From NCBI GenBank assembly GCA_028818385.1, contig JAPPNY010000143.1, forward strand, positions 1-49,739: a stretch of DNA of 49,739 bases. Direction: 5' to 3'. Of this stretch, positions 46,534-49,739 are shown one piece after another. Every line of letters starts with the position of its first letter. Position 1 is the first letter of the stretch. The notes beneath the pieces are model-generated. The model was not told the origin of the DNA, did no database searches, and saw only the letters and a list, made by a program, of their open reading frames with translations. A program made the translations under genes and the position numbers. This DNA is from Spirochaetaceae bacterium. GTDB lineage: Bacteria > Spirochaetota > Spirochaetia > SZUA-6 > Bin103.

Positions 46534-48164
46534 CGGACGGTCTCAAGGACGAGCATCGCGAGGCGATCATCGCCGCGATCGCGGCCAGTGACCGCGTGGA
46601 ACGAGCCGTCCTGTTCGGATCCCGCGCAACCGGAACGAACACCGTGTCGTCGGACGTGGACATCGCGTTGTTCGGCGGCGGCCTGACCCTGACGGATCAC
46701 GCCCGTCTGGCTGTCGCGCTCGACGAGATTCCTATGGCGCAGGAGATCGATCTCGTGCTGTACGATTCGATCCAAGACGAGACCCTGAAAAAGAACATCC
46801 GGGATCAAAGCGTCGAGTGGTACTCAAGACCGATTCAGGAGGCTGCCAACCGTGGCGCCTCTCGGCACGCATGTACGTGGCCACTCATGTCACTTCGACA
46901 AGCAGGTGTCTCATTGATCGACTGTGAGCACCGAACACCTCCTGCCACCGATGACGGCTACCCGTACGTCGGGATTCCGCAAATTAGGAATGGGCGCTTG
47001 GACTTGGATAGCGCCCGCCTCATTGCCGAGGAGCATTATCGTGCTTGGACACGGAGGGCCAACCCCGAGCCATTTGATATAGTTCTCTCCCGACGCTGCA
47101 ATCCTGGCGAAACGGGCTATGTCTCTCCGGGGCTCGGTAAGTTCGCAGTCGGCCAGAACCTGGTCCTACTTCGATCTGATGGTGAAAGGGTCATAAAGCC
47201 GTTTCTCCGCTGGCTCTCGCGCAGTCCTGGATGGTGGGCTCAGGTAGAAAAATACGTTAACGCAGGCGCTGTATTTGATAGCTTGAAGTGTGCCGACATT
47301 CCAGAATTCCAGCTACCAATACCGACTCGATCTGAACAGCACACAATCGCGCACATTCTCGGCACCCTCGACGACAAGATTGAGCTCAACCGGAACATGA
47401 GTGCGACGCTGGATGCCATGGCGTGCGCGCTGTTCAATTGCTGGTTCGTACACTTCGACCCCGTGCGGACCAAGCTGGAGGGCCGAGACACTTGCGTGCC
47501 CGAGCATGTCGCCGCTCTCTTCCCGTGTAAGTTCGTGGAGGCAGAGACCGGACCAGTCCCAAAGGGATGGGACGTGGTCTCGCTGAGCCACATCATCGAC
47601 ATTAATCCGACGCGACGGTTGCCGAAGGGGCAGAGGGCTCCGTACCTGGACATGGCGAATATGCCGACGACGGGGCACGTGCCCCATGGCGTAATCGACA
47701 AGCCGTTTGGGTCGGGAATGCGATTCACCAACGGCGACACTCTGGTAGCGCGTATCACCCCGTGTCTTGAGAACGGAAAGACAGCATACGTAGACTTTCT
47801 TCAGCCGGGAGCTATCGGTTGGGGGTCGACGGAATACCTCGTCATGCGACCAAAGCAGCCGCTTCCAACACAGTTCGCCTATTGCCTCGCTCGAAGTGCT
47901 CACTTTCGGGCGTTCCTCATCAGCAACATGTCGGGGACGAGTGGACGCCAACGCGTGTCTGCGCCGGCGCTGTCGCAGTTTATGTGCATCAACCCCCCAG
48001 AGGGCATCGCTCAGGCGTTCGAGAAGATCGTTCAACCCGTCATGCGTCGCGCGAGTGTGGCGGCCCGCGAGTCTCGCCGCTTGTCCACCATTCGTGACAC
48101 CCTGTTGCCTCGGCTGCTCGGGGGTGAATTGCGAATCAACCGCTTCATGGAGGAAACGGCTTGA
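46530..48164 (+). CDS. hsdS: MNT-type nucleotidyltransferase fused to type I specificity subunit HsdS
   Basis: One uninterrupted 544-residue frame from ATG 46530. Residues 1-100 form a minimal nucleotidyltransferase with the exact GSX10DXD motif (G30, S31, D42, D44), like MNT antitoxins of HEPN/MNT pairs. Residues 119-544 are a complete HsdS with two target-recognition domains and two coiled conserved regions (EQHTIAHILGTLDDKIELNRN and the C-terminal ESRRLSTIRDTLLPRLLGGEL). The joint is a short linker near residues 101-118. HsdS could also be made alone from ATG 46887 in the same frame. The HsdS part has lower GC than hsdM, as usual for exchangeable specificity genes. Confidence 0.85.
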   Translation: MTDGLKDEHREAIIAAIAASDRVERAVLFGSRATGTNTVSSDVDIALFGGGLTLTDHARLAVALDEIPMAQEIDLVLYDSIQDETLKKNIRDQSVEWYSRPIQEAANRGASRHACTWPLMSLRQAGVSLIDCEHRTPPATDDGYPYVGIPQIRNGRLDLDSARLIAEEHYRAWTRRANPEPFDIVLSRRCNPGETGYVSPGLGKFAVGQNLVLLRSDGERVIKPFLRWLSRSPGWWAQVEKYVNAGAVFDSLKCADIPEFQLPIPTRSEQHTIAHILGTLDDKIELNRNMSATLDAMACALFNCWFVHFDPVRTKLEGRDTCVPEHVAALFPCKFVEAETGPVPKGWDVVSLSHIIDINPTRRLPKGQRAPYLDMANMPTTGHVPHGVIDKPFGSGMRFTNGDTLVARITPCLENGKTAYVDFLQPGAIGWGSTEYLVMRPKQPLPTQFAYCLARSAHFRAFLISNMSGTSGRQRVSAPALSQFMCINPPEGIAQAFEKIVQPVMRRASVAARESRRLSTIRDTLLPRLLGGELRINRFMEETA

Positions 48165-48505
48165 TCGATCCTCTTCATTCACTCGCGTTCTCGATCCAGG
48201 CCAATCCGGGCGTCTATGCTGTTCTACTTGGTTCCGGCTTATCGCGAGCAGCGAAGATCCCGACAGGTTGGGACATTACCTTGGACCTGATCCGCAAGAT
48301 CGCGGCGCTCGGCAAGGAGACCTGTGAACCGGATCCGGATAGACCGCATACAGGAGGAATATATTCAGTTCGATCGGGGCGGGCTTGTCTGGGATGCCTG
48401 TCGGCCCTGGATAGTCGAGTCGGCCGTGACGGAGTCGATGATCGAGGATGGCGCTCGGTTAATGTCGGGCGCGTGGGTACCATATGGCCAGCGGGCCGGA
48501 CATGA
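48161..48505 (+). pseudogene. Truncated SIR2-like gene, N-terminal fragment
   Basis: The start TTG 48161 overlaps the hsdS stop. The first 58 or so residues (MIDPLHSLAFSIQANPGVYA, LLGSGLSRAAKIPTGWDI, LIRKIAALGKETCEPDP) match the N-terminus of long SIR2-family proteins found beside type I systems; GSGLSRAAGIPTGW-type loops bind NAD. The family is many hundred residues long. After about base 48340 the frame leaves the family and soon ends. I read this as a decayed gene; NAD-consuming defence would be lost. Confidence 0.6.
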
Positions 48506-48663
48506 CGCCGGGACCGGATCCACTGCGATATCCGCTGCGCGCGAGCCATGCGGAGATCGTACTGACGAGTGCCGTGGGCGGCCCGCTTCGGCGGTACGGC
48601 GTCGATGGCGTCTTGCGTGACAACGAACACGAGTCGCGAAACTCTCCGAATGACGATGAGTAG
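48484..48663 (+). other. Possible 59-residue open frame among gene remnants
   Basis: ATG 48484 to TAG 48663 gives 59 residues including LRYPLRASHAEIVLTSAVGG, with no recognised family. An overlapping frame (48324-48620) begins RIRIDRIQEEYIQFDRGGLVW and is protein-like for about 50 residues. Together, bases 48330-48759 look like joined fragments of deleted genes. Confidence 0.25.
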
Positions 48664-48759
48664 ACATCGGGAACAAGGTTCATCGCCTCGTTCCGATCAC
48701 CGGTGGTGATGAAGGTGAAACCGTCTCTTGGCTGCAATCTGGCCCGAGGAGAGTAGACC

Positions 48760-49739
48760 GTGGCGACTCTACACCGACTCACGGTTCGCGGCTTCAAGTC
48801 GATCCGCTCACTGGACGAATTCGAGGTGCGCGGAGTCAACGTGCTTATCGGGGCGAATGGTGCGGGCAAGAGCAATCTGCTTGACGTGTTCCGTTCGGTG
48901 TCCGAGCTGGCGGGCGGCCGATGGCAGGTTCATGTCAGGCAGGAGGGGGGAGCGGATGCAATGCTGTACGGAGGGCGAAGGAAGACTCCAAGTCTGGAGA
49001 TAGCGCTGTCATTCGACCGCGGACACTATTACTACAGCTTCTCAGCGGAGGCTGCTGGTGACGATCTTGTTCTGGGCACGGAGTGGCTGTCTCCCGGCGC
49101 GGCACAGGAGGCAGAACCGGTGACCGCGCGAAGGCTGTTGTCTGGACGGTCATCCGGGTGGTCGGGGGAGGCCGTGAGAGAGAATCTCAGGGACTTGGCT
49201 ATCTATCGGCTCTCGACGTTTGCACTATCTGGCATCCGGGACTGGCGGGTGTACCACTTTGGTGACACGAGCCGTGTGAGCGGGATGCGTTGTCCGCAGG
49301 ACGTGCGCGACAACCTGCGCCTGAAGGCGGACGGAAGCAACCTGGCCCCATTTCTGCGATTCCTGCGTGAGCGTCATCCGCGCAGACTTCAGGACATCGT
49401 GAAGACAGTGCGGATCGCCGCGCCGTTCTTTGGAGATTTCGTATATCGTGAGGCCGTTGATGAGCGTCTCGAGCTGGAGTGGTACCACCGGGATGATCGG
49501 GACACACCGCTGGGGCCGGGGCAGATTTCGGACGGATTGCTCCGATTAGTCTGTGTGGCAACGGTGCTCCTCCAGCCGCCCGAATTGCAGCCTGATCCGA
49601 TCGTGATCGACGAACCGGAGTTGGGCTTGCATCCGTTGGCGCTCACACTGCTCGCCGAGATGGTTCGAGGCGCCAGCCAGGCGCGGAGGGTAATCCTCTC
49701 CACTCAATCAGCCGACCTTGTCAGCGAGTTCGATCCGGA
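48760..49739 (+). CDS. AAA family ATPase (RecF/SMC-like, COG4637-type), cut by the window edge
   Basis: The gene starts at GTG 48760 with a GAGGAGAG ribosome site about 6 bases upstream and is open to the last base, so the 3' end is missing. The 326 visible residues start TLHRLTVRGFKSIRSL and show Walker A IGANGAGKSNLLD, then the ABC-like QISDGLLRLV (signature) and Walker B DPIVIDEPELGLHP, followed by STQSADLV (switch). These are marks of AAA15/AAA21-type ATPases, common in defence pairs with a nuclease or Toprim partner encoded next door. The partner would be beyond the window. Confidence 0.85.
   Translation, partial: MATLHRLTVRGFKSIRSLDEFEVRGVNVLIGANGAGKSNLLDVFRSVSELAGGRWQVHVRQEGGADAMLYGGRRKTPSLEIALSFDRGHYYYSFSAEAAGDDLVLGTEWLSPGAAQEAEPVTARRLLSGRSSGWSGEAVRENLRDLAIYRLSTFALSGIRDWRVYHFGDTSRVSGMRCPQDVRDNLRLKADGSNLAPFLRFLRERHPRRLQDIVKTVRIAAPFFGDFVYREAVDERLELEWYHRDDRDTPLGPGQISDGLLRLVCVATVLLQPPELQPDPIVIDEPELGLHPLALTLLAEMVRGASQARRVILSTQSADLVSEFDP

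Overview
The window is a high-GC (by eye about two thirds G+C), gene-dense bacterial segment with short spacers and many 1-4 base stop/start overlaps. The solute-binding protein at 16316-17914 has the signal-peptide end 'AAGEEE', a style common in Spirochaetota. The load of sugar-acid and inositol catabolism, with lactonases, ThuA and Gfo/Idh/MocA genes, fits an uncultivated host-associated or marine heterotroph. That placement is inference and weak. I saw no tRNA, rRNA, CRISPR array or complete insertion sequence. No recognisable transcription factor lies beside the many catabolic operons.

Region 1 (1-13.7 kb) is scattered catabolic enzymes: a nitrilase with an extra N-terminal domain, an alpha/beta hydrolase, an alditol-oxidase-like flavoprotein, PdxH, a sarcosine-oxidase-like amine oxidase overlapping a MOSC protein, an enolase-superfamily dehydratase, an SMP-30 lactonase and a ThuA protein. 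Two near-identical Gfo/Idh/MocA dehydrogenases flank the translational GTPase gene typA. Region 2 (13.7-26.9 kb) has a decayed small-gene relic, a five-gene minus-strand operon (LplB/LplC-type permeases, binding protein, HpcH/HpaI aldolase, FAD oxidoreductase), an EamA exporter, a three-gene ABC-2 exporter, and an inositol-type operon (iolG-like, cytochrome P450, sugar isomerase-like).

Region 3 (26.9-39.2 kb) has a hicAB toxin-antitoxin pair and a branched-chain amino-acid-type ABC operon joined by 4-base overlaps, in which the binding protein is fused to the LivH permease. A lower-GC island follows, with two secreted proteins, one frameshifted. Then come an SDR oxidoreductase and a ribose/fructose-type ABC transporter (ATPase, permease, binding protein).

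Region 4 (39.2-49.7 kb) looks like a defence island. It holds a roughly 1,485-residue protein (RelE-like N-terminus, SF1 UvrD-type helicase, long TPR-like array) divergent from a type I restriction-modification operon. Between hsdM and hsdS that operon carries a HEPN/MNT-type pair. The HEPN-like gene is broken by an amber stop ahead of its RX4H motif, and the MNT nucleotidyltransferase is fused in frame to HsdS. A truncated SIR2-like gene and an AAA ATPase that runs off the window follow. No hsdR is visible. This island, above all the MNT-HsdS fusion and the helicase-TPR protein, is the most promising place for something undescribed.
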